From Leadbetterella sp964489955 (GTDB taxonomy: Bacteria > Bacteroidota > Bacteroidia > Cytophagales > Spirosomataceae): a DNA stretch of 64,000 nucleotides. Numbering within the stretch: the stretch's first letter is position 1; every line of letters begins with the position of its first letter. Below are positions 44,156 through 53,779 of this stretch, piece by piece. The translations under genes were made by a program, and so were the position numbers. The notes beneath the pieces are model-generated. The model saw only the letters and a program-made list of their open reading frames with translations. It was not told the origin of the DNA and made no database searches. The DNA is taken from positions 1 through 64,000 of the forward strand of contig CAZBAV010000001.1 of NCBI GenBank assembly GCA_964489955.1. The letters run 5' to 3'.

Positions 44156-45862
44156 TTGTTGGCTTTTGGTTTTCTAATGGTGGTTTACCAAATAAGTTTT
44201 CCTAAAGAGCAGTTCATTAGGGATTGGATTAACCATGCACTAAGGCAGATCCCTCGCCTTATTATGTTTTTTTATGCCTTTAAGTGGTTTGTTAATACGG
44301 TTTTAAGTGACAGGAAGGGCGTTTTTCATAAGGAACATACCGTGGAGCTTCTGCTTTTTTTACTGCTGTTCGCCTTTAATTTCCTAAAAAAGCACTCAGA
44401 TTTACTCAGTTCAGATTATTTTCTTTACTTACTTATTACCTCTTTCTTTTTTCTGAGGTTTATGGAGGCTTCTACAGATATCCGTAATTCTTTAATGAAT
44501 CCTGCTATCTTATTTGCCATAAGCTTCTTGATTCTTATACTTTGGGGGACTGCCATGCTGCTAATCCCTAAGGCCACAAATGGGCATTTTAGTTTTGTAG
44601 ATGCTGTTTTTACATCTACTTCTGCCGTATGTGTTACAGGACTTTCTGTAATAGACGTCTCTGATAAATTTACAGGACTCGGTAAGCAAATACTCCTTGG
44701 TTTATTCCAACTAGGCGGATTAGGTCTGATGACTTTTACCAACTTCTTTGCACTTCTTTTTCGTGGAGGATTATCCTTGCGTAACCAGTTAATGATTAGT
44801 AATATAGTAGAATTAGATGAGCCGTCTTCATTGTTTTCAGTACTTAAAAGAATACTATTTTACACCTTCTTTATAGAAATTGTGGGGGCTGTGTTTATAT
44901 ATTACAGTTTAAACGATGGCTTCTATACGGGTGATGGGAACTGGTTTTTCTCTATATTCCATTCTGTAGCGGCTTTTTGTGGTGCGGGGTTTTCCACGGT
45001 TCATGAGGGGCTCTACAACGCGGGTATTAGGTTTAATTACAGCTTTTTAATGGTAATCTCATTTCTCGTTATTTTTGGTGGGATAGGCTTCCCAGTAGTA
45101 AATGACATTTATAATGCGGTACGGCATTTTTTGAAGGGGATGCTGAGGTATGCCTTTTTTAAAGAACGTTATGTATATCAAGCCAGGATTCTATCGGTAC
45201 ATAGTAAGTTGGTTCTTACGGTATCGGCTATTTTGCTGCTTGTAGGTACCACTGCATATTACTTCTTAGAATATAATAGTACACTTAAAGAACACTTTTC
45301 GGAAGAAGGCAAACTGGTTGTGTCATTTTTTGGCTCAGTAGTACCAAGGTCTGCGGGTTTTAATTCGGTGAATATGGCACATCTTACCCAGGGTACTATA
45401 TTGGTGTATATGCTGTTAATGTGGATAGGCGGGGCTCCTAACTCTACAGCTGGTGGAATAAAAGTAACCACTTTTTCTCTTGCTATAATGAATGTGAGGG
45501 CTCTCGCAAAAGGTAAAGATCGAATAGAAATTTTTGATCGGGAGATAACCCAAAGTTCAATCCAAAGGTCATATGTTATTATCTTTATTTCATTTATAAT
45601 AATCGGGTTAGCCATTTTTCTGGTTACTATCTTTGACCCACACATTCCTTTACAGATGGTGGCATTTGAGTGTTTTTCGGCTTATGGTACGGTTGGTTTA
45701 AGTTTAAATCTTACGCACACGTTATCCGATGGAAGTAAATGGGTGCTTATTTTTGTGATGTTTGTGGGTAGAGTGGGCCTTTTTACAATTTTATTTGGGC
45801 TTTTCTCTAAACAGCGTAGCGAAGATTATCGGTATCCGAAAGAAAGTGTGCAAGTATTATAA
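44156..45862 (+). CDS. trkH: TrkH-type potassium uptake channel subunit
   Basis: At least 568 residues. All four selectivity-filter repeats are present: TSAVCVTGLSV, AAFCGAGFST, PRSAGFNSVN and SAYGTVGLSL. About ten to twelve spans. The start is uncertain: 44156 is a TTG within the first membrane span, yet the frame is open back to 43937 with no ATG or GTG, and the predicted transcript begins near 44042. An ATT at 44051 or CTG at 44054 would give a charged cytoplasmic N-terminus. Works with the TrkA protein encoded downstream in potassium uptake. Confidence 0.9.
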   Translation: MLAFGFLMVVYQISFPKEQFIRDWINHALRQIPRLIMFFYAFKWFVNTVLSDRKGVFHKEHTVELLLFLLLFAFNFLKKHSDLLSSDYFLYLLITSFFFLRFMEASTDIRNSLMNPAILFAISFLILILWGTAMLLIPKATNGHFSFVDAVFTSTSAVCVTGLSVIDVSDKFTGLGKQILLGLFQLGGLGLMTFTNFFALLFRGGLSLRNQLMISNIVELDEPSSLFSVLKRILFYTFFIEIVGAVFIYYSLNDGFYTGDGNWFFSIFHSVAAFCGAGFSTVHEGLYNAGIRFNYSFLMVISFLVIFGGIGFPVVNDIYNAVRHFLKGMLRYAFFKERYVYQARILSVHSKLVLTVSAILLLVGTTAYYFLEYNSTLKEHFSEEGKLVVSFFGSVVPRSAGFNSVNMAHLTQGTILVYMLLMWIGGAPNSTAGGIKVTTFSLAIMNVRALAKGKDRIEIFDREITQSSIQRSYVIIFISFIIIGLAIFLVTIFDPHIPLQMVAFECFSAYGTVGLSLNLTHTLSDGSKWVLIFVMFVGRVGLFTILFGLFSKQRSEDYRYPKESVQVL

Positions 45863-45942
45863 GTGACTTTTTAGTCCCTTTTGTTGTGATTTAGACTGAA
45901 TGATTTGGCTCCGCCCTTTACCGGTGGTTAAAGTATAAAAAT

Positions 45943-46638
45943 ATGAAATATATTGTTGTAGGCTTAGGGAACTTCGGATCTACCTTGGCTGTGAGGCTAA
46001 CCGAAATGGGTCACGAGGTTTTTGGGGTGGATTCCCGTTTTGAGATAGTGGAACAACTCAAGAATAAGATTTCCCATGTAATTTCAGTAGATACATCCAA
46101 GACTTCTGCTTATGGTAATTTACCGGTACGGGATACGGATATTGTAGTGGTGGCTATTGGAGAAGACGTAGGAGCTTCTATTACTACTACGGCACTTATG
46201 AAACAGCATAACGCCAAGAAGATTATAAGTCGTTCTATAAATCCGGTCCATTTTGCGGTCTTGGAATCTATGGGTATTGAAACCATTTTTAATCCTGAGC
46301 AATTAGCTGCAGATATGTTTGCTAAGCAGTTGGAATTAAAAGGTGTAGAAGAATCTTTTGACTTGGCCGATAACTGTAGTATTCTGGAGATCATAGTTCC
46401 CGATAGATTTTTAGGGCGAAAGGCGGGTGATGTAGATTTTGAAGAAATGTATGGAATCCGTTTTTTGGCAATTAAGAACTACGAGACCAAAAAGAATTTC
46501 TTGGGAATGAAAACCAAAAAGTCTTATGTAACCATGAATACTCCACCTGACCATATATTTACAAAGAGAGATATACTAGTCATGATGGGCGAACTGAAGC
46601 ACTTTGAGGCTATGCTTGGCAAAGATATTAGAGACTAA
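45943..46638 (+). CDS. trkA: TrkA/KtrA-type regulatory subunit of potassium uptake
   Basis: 231 residues. RCK-N domain with YIVVGLGNFGSTLA nucleotide-binding loop and VDSRFEIVEQL, then a TrkA-C domain. Single RCK unit of the KtrA size. Gates the TrkH channel in response to bound nucleotide; cytoplasmic. It is 80 bases downstream of trkH, probably the same operon. Confidence 0.92.
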   Translation: MKYIVVGLGNFGSTLAVRLTEMGHEVFGVDSRFEIVEQLKNKISHVISVDTSKTSAYGNLPVRDTDIVVVAIGEDVGASITTTALMKQHNAKKIISRSINPVHFAVLESMGIETIFNPEQLAADMFAKQLELKGVEESFDLADNCSILEIIVPDRFLGRKAGDVDFEEMYGIRFLAIKNYETKKNFLGMKTKKSYVTMNTPPDHIFTKRDILVMMGELKHFEAMLGKDIRD

Positions 46639-46711
46639 TATGCGGTTTTATCCTAGGTTTGTTATTATTTTTGTACAGTGTTTTTTATTTTGTACCTTCT
46701 ATCTGCATAAT

Positions 46712-48034
46712 ATGAAAGTTAAAGTATTAGTCCTCTTGTTCTTGGTTTCTTTTGGAACGCATGCTCAGGATTTCTCGAAGCTTGATAACTATTTCGAGCT
46801 GCTAAATGGCAAATTCAATGGCTCTGTAGCCATTTCGAAAGATAATAAAGTTGTGTATAAAAGAGCTCTTGGTTTTCGAGATATAGACGGAAACCTAAAG
46901 GCCGATACGGACACTAAATACGGAGTAGGTTCTATTTCTAAGACCTTTACTTCGGTTTTGACATTTATGGCCATAGAACAGAATCTACTGTCTTTAGATA
47001 CGCCGCTGAATCGATTTTATCCCAATATTAAGAACGCAGACCGTATTACTGTCTCGCATTTGTTAGGTCACAGGAGCGGTATTTTTAACTATACTAATTC
47101 CCCAGGCTATTTCTTTTACTATACAGGACCAAAGACAAAAGAAGAAATGGTGGTGTTGCTGGAGAGAGGAGGTACGGTATTTGAACCAAACGAGAAAGCA
47201 GAATACTCAAATTCAAACTACCTCTTGCTGACTTATATTCTGGAAGATGTTTTTAAAATGCCATTTGCGGAACTGTTAGAGCAAAAGATAGCGAAACCTT
47301 TAGGCCTCAAAAGAACATACTTAGGAACTAAGGCAGATATGGCCAGAAATGAGAGTTATTCTTATGTGTATACTGCTTATGAAGGTAAAGAGTTCTTTAA
47401 AAAAGAGCCAGAAACCCACGTTTCCGTTCCAATGGGAGCGGGCGGAGTGGGATCAACTCCAAGTGATTTAGTACTTTTTGCTGATGGGTTATTTAGTGGG
47501 AAACTTATTTCTGCTGCCAGCCTGGAAAAAATGAAGACCATCACAGATAATTATGGAATGGGCTTGTTTAGGGCCATAAAACAAAACGGTGTTGTTGGTT
47601 ATGGACATGATGGTGGTATTGACGGTTTTATGTCTTTCTTTCTGCATTTTCCGGACAAAGGTATATCTGTGGCAGGAATTTCTAACGGTACTTCGTATAG
47701 CCTGAGGGAAATATCGGAGACCGTATATAGTTCGGCTCTAGGCAATGATTACAACTTGCCGGATTTTAGTAGTGCCGTATTACGTATAGAGGAGCTTGAT
47801 AAATATATGGGGAACTATGTATCTGATGCTATTCCGATAAAAATAGCAGTTACCAAAAATGGGACTAGATTAGTAGCCCAAGCTACAGGACAACAGGCGT
47901 TACAACTAACTACCAAACCTAACCATACTTTTGCGTATGATGCAGCGGGTATTGTTATGGTGTTCAGTCCCAATGAAAACACAATGCTTTTAAAACAAGG
48001 TGGTAAAGAGTATAGGTTTAAGAAACAGATGTAA
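46712..48034 (+). CDS. serine hydrolase, class C beta-lactamase family
   Basis: 440 residues from the ATG at 46712, which gives signal peptide MKVKVLVLLFLVSFGTHAQ. SxxK: Ser74-Ile-Ser-Lys77; YSN at 165-167; HDG at 299-301, so the active site is complete. A C-terminal domain of about 90 residues follows. Such periplasmic enzymes act as DD-peptidases or esterases; a true beta-lactamase role is not implied. A -7-like box TATTTTTG at 46666 supports its own transcript. Confidence 0.88.
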   Translation: MKVKVLVLLFLVSFGTHAQDFSKLDNYFELLNGKFNGSVAISKDNKVVYKRALGFRDIDGNLKADTDTKYGVGSISKTFTSVLTFMAIEQNLLSLDTPLNRFYPNIKNADRITVSHLLGHRSGIFNYTNSPGYFFYYTGPKTKEEMVVLLERGGTVFEPNEKAEYSNSNYLLLTYILEDVFKMPFAELLEQKIAKPLGLKRTYLGTKADMARNESYSYVYTAYEGKEFFKKEPETHVSVPMGAGGVGSTPSDLVLFADGLFSGKLISAASLEKMKTITDNYGMGLFRAIKQNGVVGYGHDGGIDGFMSFFLHFPDKGISVAGISNGTSYSLREISETVYSSALGNDYNLPDFSSAVLRIEELDKYMGNYVSDAIPIKIAVTKNGTRLVAQATGQQALQLTTKPNHTFAYDAAGIVMVFSPNENTMLLKQGGKEYRFKKQM

Positions 48035-48091
48035 TGACATTGTTGTAGAGAGAAAGGTCATGTAATTATTACCGTATAGTAAAATTTTGGG

Positions 48092-48120
48092 ATAGGGGCT
48101 CCGTTGGAACCCCTATTTTT
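48092..48120 (+). terminator. rho-independent terminator
   Basis: Eleven-base stem ATAGGGGCTCC against GGAACCCCTAT with one mismatch, 3-base loop, then a T run. Follows the serine hydrolase gene by about 57 bases. Confidence 0.75.
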
Positions 48121-48130
48121 GTTTAGGTAA

Positions 48131-48161
48131 TTTGCTTATTTGGTTGATATTCATATATTTG
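48131..48161 (+). promoter_or_regulatory. promoter of the PorV-like/HhH operon
   Basis: TTTG (48131-48134), 19-base spacer, TATATTTG (48154-48161). Full consensus match, 18 bases ahead of the ATG at 48180. Confidence 0.65.
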
Positions 48162-48179
48162 AATAACTAAATAAACCAC

Positions 48180-48980
48180 ATGAAACACTTTTACTGCTTA
48201 ATTGTGTATTTCAGTTTTGGCTTTTCCTCTTTTGGCCAATACCAATATTTAGGTGCAGACGCTTTTGGTCGTGCAAATTCTGTGGTAGCCGTTCCTACAT
48301 TTTCTTCTGTTTATCACAATCCGGCGGGGCTAGGCTTTTTAAACAAAAGTTTCATACATGCCTCATATTTTAAAACACTGCCTGTGCAAGGATTTCAAAC
48401 CATCGGCTTGGCTGGAAACTATGCAAACTCTCTTATAGATGTAGGTTTCTCAGTGGATGCGTTTGGAGACGAGTATTATAAGGAATCCCGAGTAGGTTTG
48501 GTATTAGCTAAGAGAATGGATAGGGTTTCAATAGGAGCTAAGTTCTCGTATTTGGGTGTGAGCATCCATGAAATGAGTAGCAGGAATACTTTTCTGGGGG
48601 AAGTAGGAATGTTGGTGAAGCCTAATAAATTTCTGAATCTGGGTTTAAATGTTATCAATGTCACCAATGCCACGCTTTATGCTCCGATGCCAACTGTGGT
48701 GGCTCTGGGAGTGGCCATCAATCCGTCCCCAAAGGTGTGCTTGAGCGGACAAGCAGACTACATACCGAGTGGGAAAGCTGTTTTTAGGTTTGGGCTAAAT
48801 TACCATCTAAGACCACAGTTTTCTTTAAGTATGGGTGCTAATCCGGAGTTAAGGGCTATTCATTTCGGGATAAACCTTATGCTGGCAAAAGGCGGGTTTT
48901 CTTACGCAGCGGCATCACATCCCAGTGTAGGTATGGGCCATCATGTTTCATTTTTCTATAAAGCTCATGAAAAGAATTAG
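48180..48980 (+). CDS. PorV/PorQ-like outer-membrane protein
   Basis: 266 residues. Signal peptide ending near FSSFGQ, then YLGADAFGRANSVVAVPTFS and VYHNPAGLGFLNKSFIH, the asparagine-proline-alanine motif of the FadL/PorV-like barrels. Beta-strand periodicity throughout. PorV-like proteins work as shuttles or scaffolds in type 9 secretion, but many paralogues have other roles. Overlaps the next gene by 14 bases. Confidence 0.75.
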   Translation: MKHFYCLIVYFSFGFSSFGQYQYLGADAFGRANSVVAVPTFSSVYHNPAGLGFLNKSFIHASYFKTLPVQGFQTIGLAGNYANSLIDVGFSVDAFGDEYYKESRVGLVLAKRMDRVSIGAKFSYLGVSIHEMSSRNTFLGEVGMLVKPNKFLNLGLNVINVTNATLYAPMPTVVALGVAINPSPKVCLSGQADYIPSGKAVFRFGLNYHLRPQFSLSMGANPELRAIHFGINLMLAKGGFSYAAASHPSVGMGHHVSFFYKAHEKN

Positions 48981-50979
48981 CATGATATTTATTCTTTTCA
49001 TTCATCAGGTAGGTTTTTCGCAAACTTACCCGAGGGACTATATAAATTTAGAGGCGTTGGTAGATAAGCTTACCCCAATAGCTAGTGAGGATTTGAATTA
49101 TGAGGAAATCTATGAGAATATTTTTGCTCTATACCAAAGCCCTTTGGATCTGAACAAAGTAGATAAAAGTGATCTGTCGGCTTTATTCTTTCTATCAGAA
49201 AGGCAGATTAATGATATACTGGATCACCGTAAAAAGTTCGGAAATTTCCTAAGTTTATATGAGTTGCAATCTGTAGAGAGTTTGACTTTAGATGATATCA
49301 GAAATCTTATTCCTTTTATAACGCTAAGCCTAGGTTTTGGCGATGTCACTGCCAAAGGATTGTTAAGGAGGGCTTCTGAGCACTATTTGGTTTTTCGGGC
49401 AGACCAAACTTTGGAAAAATCTAAGGGTTTTTTGGAAGAAAAATATGTGGGTTCTCGCCAAAGGTTTTACACACGTTACCGAATGAGTCGTGCAAAGGAC
49501 TTTAGTTTGGGTTTTATATCAGAAAAGGACCCAGGAGAAAAGAATTTCTTTGATTACACAGCATTTCATGTGCAGTTACAAAATAAAGGAAATCTGAAAA
49601 ATCTGGTCGTTGGTGATTATTTGGTACAGTTTGGTCAAGGTCTAATATTTAGTGCAGGTTATGTGGCTGGAAAAGGAGGTGAGCCTGTCTATACCACCCG
49701 CAGAAGTAATTTAGGTGCAAGACCGTACAATTCTCTAATAGAGAATGGGAGTTTTAGAGGAGCGGCCAGTACATACAAAGTGGGTAATGTAGAAATTACA
49801 GGGATATATTCCCAAAAGAGTAGAGATGCCAGTGTAAGTGAAGCCACAGAAACTTCGGATGAGTATTTTAGTTCTTTGCTTACAGCAGGGATGCACCGTA
49901 CCGAAACGGAAATTGCCAATAAGGGAGCATTGAGAGAAAGGAATATTGGAGGAAATTTACTTTACCGTCTGCCAAACTTGCAATTTGGGTTTTCGGTGTT
50001 AAATACCCAGTTTGATAAAAGTTTCCAGAAGCGGGATTTACTCTATAACTATTTTGATTTTACGGGTAAAAGTAACACCATAGCTGGGCCTAATATTTCG
50101 GTTTTTTGGCAAAATTTTAATTTTTTTGGTGAAATGGCTCGAAGTTCCTCGGGTGGGTACGGACATATTGTGGGTTTTGTGGGTTCGCTGGGGAGGCAGG
50201 TAGAGTGGGCTATGAACCATAGAAATTATCAACCAGATTTCCATACTTTATATGGAAATGCGTTTTCAGAAAGTAGTCGAACCATAAATGAAAGGGGTAT
50301 TTATATGGGGCTGAAGTACATCATTAAGAAAGGACTGGAGGTTACAGGGTATTACGATAGTTACTCTTTTCCCTGGCTTAAGTTCAGAGTGGACGCACCG
50401 TCTAATGGACATGATTACCAACTTCGGATTAATTATCGGCCAAACAAGAAGTTTAGTTCATATCTGGCTTTTCGGAGTGAAACTAAGCAGAGGAATCCTT
50501 CTGGAATTAATACTGTGGTGCGTGAACTGGCAGAAACAGACCGCAAGGGATTGGTGCTTAATGGAGAATATATCCATAAGATGTTTTATAAGTTTCAAAC
50601 CAAAATACAATACAATGGCTTTGGTGTTACAGACCAACCTTTATCTAATGGTTTGGCTTTCATTCAAGATATTGAAGCAAAGTTTAATAGGATACAATTG
50701 AAAACACGTTTTGCCTATTTTAATACAGATACTTACGATTCACGAATTTATGCTTATGAGAATGATGTACTGTATGCCGTTTCTTTTCCCGCTTTAAATG
50801 GCAGAGGCTTTAGGTATTATATTCTCACAAAACTACCTGTGACACGTAATCTGGAGGCTTGGGTTCGTGTGGCACAAACTTCGCTAATGGATGCCACAAG
50901 TGTTGGTAGCGGAAATGATTTGATAAAAGGCAATACCAAAACAGATATGCGTGTGCAGTTAAAGTATAAGTTGAGGTGA
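48967..50979 (+). CDS. secreted helix-hairpin-helix protein with outer-membrane barrel
   Basis: 670 residues from the ATG at 48967 (MKRISMIFILFIHQVGFSQ signal peptide). Residues about 60-120 form ComEA-type HhH repeats (SPLDLNKVDKSDLSALFFLS, then RQINDILDHRKKFGNFLSLY). The remaining 500 residues are alternating beta strands typical of a large barrel. An HhH DNA-binding-like unit on an exported barrel protein is an odd but recurrent Bacteroidota design. Translationally coupled to the PorV-like gene; possible role in DNA uptake or secretion is inference. Confidence 0.78.
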   Translation: MKRISMIFILFIHQVGFSQTYPRDYINLEALVDKLTPIASEDLNYEEIYENIFALYQSPLDLNKVDKSDLSALFFLSERQINDILDHRKKFGNFLSLYELQSVESLTLDDIRNLIPFITLSLGFGDVTAKGLLRRASEHYLVFRADQTLEKSKGFLEEKYVGSRQRFYTRYRMSRAKDFSLGFISEKDPGEKNFFDYTAFHVQLQNKGNLKNLVVGDYLVQFGQGLIFSAGYVAGKGGEPVYTTRRSNLGARPYNSLIENGSFRGAASTYKVGNVEITGIYSQKSRDASVSEATETSDEYFSSLLTAGMHRTETEIANKGALRERNIGGNLLYRLPNLQFGFSVLNTQFDKSFQKRDLLYNYFDFTGKSNTIAGPNISVFWQNFNFFGEMARSSSGGYGHIVGFVGSLGRQVEWAMNHRNYQPDFHTLYGNAFSESSRTINERGIYMGLKYIIKKGLEVTGYYDSYSFPWLKFRVDAPSNGHDYQLRINYRPNKKFSSYLAFRSETKQRNPSGINTVVRELAETDRKGLVLNGEYIHKMFYKFQTKIQYNGFGVTDQPLSNGLAFIQDIEAKFNRIQLKTRFAYFNTDTYDSRIYAYENDVLYAVSFPALNGRGFRYYILTKLPVTRNLEAWVRVAQTSLMDATSVGSGNDLIKGNTKTDMRVQLKYKLR

Positions 50980-51028
50980 GTTTATTGATTGTTTAAGTAA
51001 CTTTATGGCAAACTTTCATATTTGAGAT

Positions 51029-51748
51029 TTGAACCTACCCGATTTAATAATTGACGATAAAGAAAAGGTACTCCTTTCCGATGTTTTTTTAAGTGACGAG
51101 AACCGTGAACAGATAGAACTGCTCATTAAAGAGAATCGGTTTGCACAGCAACTTGCCCAATATGGTTTGCCTATAAATAATAAGGTGTTATTGTTCGGAA
51201 GTTCGGGTTGCGGGAAAACCACTACAGCCAAGGCTATTGCTAATTCATTAAGTAAGAAATTGATAATCTTAAACTTGAGCAATGTGGTGAGTTCTCGGAT
51301 AGGAGAGACCTCTCAAAATTTAAAAATGGTTTTTGACCGTGCTGCTAGGGATAAGGCTGTACTTTTTTTAGATGAATTTGACCAGATAGGTAAAGAGCGT
51401 AGTGGTGATGAGAAAGACGTGGGCGAAATGCGGCGGCTGGTGAATACCATTATCCAAATGATAGACTACTTTCCGCAAGATGCGGTGTTGATCTGTGCTA
51501 CTAACTATGCAGATATGATAGATTTCGCACTGATGCGGAGGTTTCAGCTAAGAATAAGTTTTACCATGCCTTCAGAATCGGAATTGAATAAGTATTATGA
51601 TAAAATACTATCTCCTTTTCCTGTTCATTTGCAAAGTCTGGAAAGGAAATACGGGGTGTCTTTTGCTGAAGCAAAAGATTATGCGTTTATGGTAACTAAA
51701 GCCCGGCTTATTCTGGACTTAGAAAAGGGTTTGGAAAGTGCTGAATAA
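51029..51748 (+). CDS. AAA+ ATPase
   Basis: 239 residues from a TTG at 51029; an in-frame TGA six bases earlier excludes an upstream start. Walker A LLFGSSGCGKTT (57-64), Walker B LFLDEF (112-117), sensor-1 Asn159 in CATNYAD, and arginines 170-171 in the MRRF finger region. Resembles the ATPase core of FtsH/spastin-like proteins without other domains. No partner nuclease or protease adjacent; single gene. Role unknown. Confidence 0.83.
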   Translation: MNLPDLIIDDKEKVLLSDVFLSDENREQIELLIKENRFAQQLAQYGLPINNKVLLFGSSGCGKTTTAKAIANSLSKKLIILNLSNVVSSRIGETSQNLKMVFDRAARDKAVLFLDEFDQIGKERSGDEKDVGEMRRLVNTIIQMIDYFPQDAVLICATNYADMIDFALMRRFQLRISFTMPSESELNKYYDKILSPFPVHLQSLERKYGVSFAEAKDYAFMVTKARLILDLEKGLESAE

Positions 51749-51752
51749 GGTT

Positions 51753-52514
51753 TTATGCCTGCCAATTTCCAGGAAATAGTATAGGATTTGGATACAGAAA
51801 TGAAAAATCTGTATCTTTTTGTAGTTTTTCGGAAGAAACAATCCTTCCACCATTTATCTCATTTGTAACTATTTTTCCAGTGGTTTGATAAAGTATCACC
51901 TCCTTTTTTGATGGGTGTAAGGGAGCCACCACGTTGTATGTTTTGCCGTTTATCCCTTTTTCTAGTAGTATGTTAATGCTACGGCTCACATCATCATAAT
52001 GGATATGGTTTACGGGACTGTCAAGTGATGTAACAGCATATTTTGCGAGATATCGTTCATCGCCCATAAGACCGGCTAAACGCAATATGTTGGTTTGCGG
52101 GAAATACTCTTTTACAAGTTTTTCTACTAAAAGTAAGTTTGGTGCTAATTCAATATCATCAAAAGTAGTTTCGGTGATTAGGGTTTCTATTTCAGGGTAA
52201 ATGCCTGTAGAACTGGTTAAGAAAAGTGGGCCACTATGACCTTTTAAAAATTTACAAATACCTTCAAAACGCTGTAAAAGAACTTCGTGAGATGTTTTTT
52301 TGCTACACGTTACAGCTATTATTACCACGTCCTTTTGCCATATTTCTGAGTCCGGATTGGGGAAATGCTTAACTATTGGGTTAAAGCCTAAGTCTTCCAG
52401 ATAAGGGATTTTAGATTCTGTGGTAGTGGTTGTAAATATTTTGAACTGCTGGTCAAAATGCTTGGCAATACGTAACCCAAGCCAGCCGCAACCAATGATT
52501 CCCAGATCTTTCAT
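51753..52514 (-). CDS. NAD(P)-binding Rossmann-fold (SDR, YeeZ-like) protein
   Basis: 253 residues. DLGIIGCGWLGLRIAKHF is a GxGxxG dinucleotide-binding loop; LTSSTGIYPE and LRLAGLMGDERYLA fit extended/atypical SDRs that act on nucleotide sugars or similar. The usual YxxxK is not clear. Overlaps the next upstream gene by four bases, forming a small operon with the membrane protein and the DinB-like gene. Confidence 0.8.
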   Translation of the reverse strand: MKDLGIIGCGWLGLRIAKHFDQQFKIFTTTTTESKIPYLEDLGFNPIVKHFPNPDSEIWQKDVVIIAVTCSKKTSHEVLLQRFEGICKFLKGHSGPLFLTSSTGIYPEIETLITETTFDDIELAPNLLLVEKLVKEYFPQTNILRLAGLMGDERYLAKYAVTSLDSPVNHIHYDDVSRSINILLEKGINGKTYNVVAPLHPSKKEVILYQTTGKIVTNEINGGRIVSSEKLQKDTDFSFLYPNPILFPGNWQA

Positions 52515-53197
52515 AGTTTTTCATTTTCTATGGCTTCCATCAAACCCTTGGAACCATAATAGAAGTAAATAGCCGCTATAAACATAAATACATGTGCTAG
52601 GTCTGCATGGTTAAACCACTTACTTATGGCTAGTTTTCCCACAAAAACTACCGCACAAAGGAAAACCCAAAAAACTCCCCACATCATGTTTTTCATTACG
52701 TGTGGATAGTTTCCTCGTTTGTAATTGAAATAGCTAAAACTAAAAACAATCACCAAGAAACCATATGTAGAGTGAATTTGGATATAAAGGAAATTAAGTG
52801 TTCCAAATGCTAAAGCCATAAAAAATAGAAGTTCCAAAATATTGAATATGGAGAAGAACTTGAGCATTTTGGGGCTTAATTGGCTAGCAGAAAAAAGAAT
52901 CATGACACGCTCCAAAAGGTTTACAGCTATCATACTAAGTAACCAGCCTGGGAGTTTCCAGAAAAAGCCTAGTCTATACAAAAATGCGTGACCAAAAATG
53001 CCGCCCATAAGGGTTGCTATTCCCATTAGTATAAAATACCACAAGATACTTTGGTGTAATTTCCGACCGTTTGATAAGGGTTTTAGCTTATATGCAGCTA
53101 CCAAACAAGCTGTCCCTACCAATATATCTGTTAAGGTGGTTATGGGTTCATCTATCTGGATTCCAAACGGGAAAATAGAAGGCTGAGAACTTACCAT
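52511..53197 (-). CDS. multi-span membrane protein of unknown function
   Basis: 228 residues with about seven hydrophobic spans (for example ILWYFILMGIATLMGGIFGH and KLPGWLLSMIAVNLLERVMI). No conserved catalytic motif recognised. Coupled to both neighbours by overlaps of 4 and 7 bases. The architecture is that of small uncharacterised Bacteroidota integral membrane proteins. Confidence 0.7.
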   Translation of the reverse strand: MVSSQPSIFPFGIQIDEPITTLTDILVGTACLVAAYKLKPLSNGRKLHQSILWYFILMGIATLMGGIFGHAFLYRLGFFWKLPGWLLSMIAVNLLERVMILFSASQLSPKMLKFFSIFNILELLFFMALAFGTLNFLYIQIHSTYGFLVIVFSFSYFNYKRGNYPHVMKNMMWGVFWVFLCAVVFVGKLAISKWFNHADLAHVFMFIAAIYFYYGSKGLMEAIENEKL

Positions 53198-53748
53198 CCT
53201 ACATAGCCTATTGGAGTGATATCATTTAATCTGAGATAGCAAACGGCTTGTCCACGATGGTGAATAATGTGGTTTTCTAATGCATAGAATAACCTCCAGT
53301 TAGGGATATCATCGCTTCCAAAACTCGATAATTCTGCCAATTTGCTGTCGGGTGTTTCATTTGCCACTTTTTGAACCCAAGCGTAGAAAATTTCTATTTG
53401 CTCACGGAGCTGACTTTTTGTCATTTTGCCCCAATAGCCACCTTTCATTGTTACTTCATGGTAAGGGTCTTTTAATTCTAAGCGGGTAGCCAGCTGGGTT
53501 GCGTTGAAAATAATACAATGTACAAACTGCATACGCCATGTAAACGACTCTGGCGTATATTTCCAGTTGAGCTTATCTTCGGGCATTTGGTTAAAAAGAT
53601 CCAAAGTATAGGTTAAGGAGCTTTTCCAAGCATCAGCGAACTCAGCTCTGAACTCTGAAAAATCATCTTTTTTAGCCTTGGCCAATAAAGGCGTAGCTAC
53701 TAGACTTAAACCAAGGGTTTTTATTGCATTTTTTCTTGTAATCTTCAT
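53191..53748 (-). CDS. DinB-like four-helix protein, secreted
   Basis: 185 residues. N-terminal signal MKITRKNAIKTLGLSLVATP, with a Tat-like Arg but no twin-Arg pair. The rest is a DinB/YfiT-type four-helix bundle: metal-ligand His in FVHCIIFNATQLA and NHIIHHRGQAVCYL. DinB-like proteins are metal-dependent transferases or stress proteins; the export signal is uncommon for the family. First gene of a three-gene minus-strand operon. Confidence 0.78.
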   Translation of the reverse strand: MKITRKNAIKTLGLSLVATPLLAKAKKDDFSEFRAEFADAWKSSLTYTLDLFNQMPEDKLNWKYTPESFTWRMQFVHCIIFNATQLATRLELKDPYHEVTMKGGYWGKMTKSQLREQIEIFYAWVQKVANETPDSKLAELSSFGSDDIPNWRLFYALENHIIHHRGQAVCYLRLNDITPIGYVGW

Positions 53749-53779
53749 ACTCTAATCTGTAAAGTACAAAGATAAGCTT

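Noticed and set aside
46712..48034. Antibiotic-resistance beta-lactamase
   Set aside because: Only the general serine-hydrolase fold and triad are visible; such proteins are abundant in this phylum and mostly act on peptidoglycan or esters.
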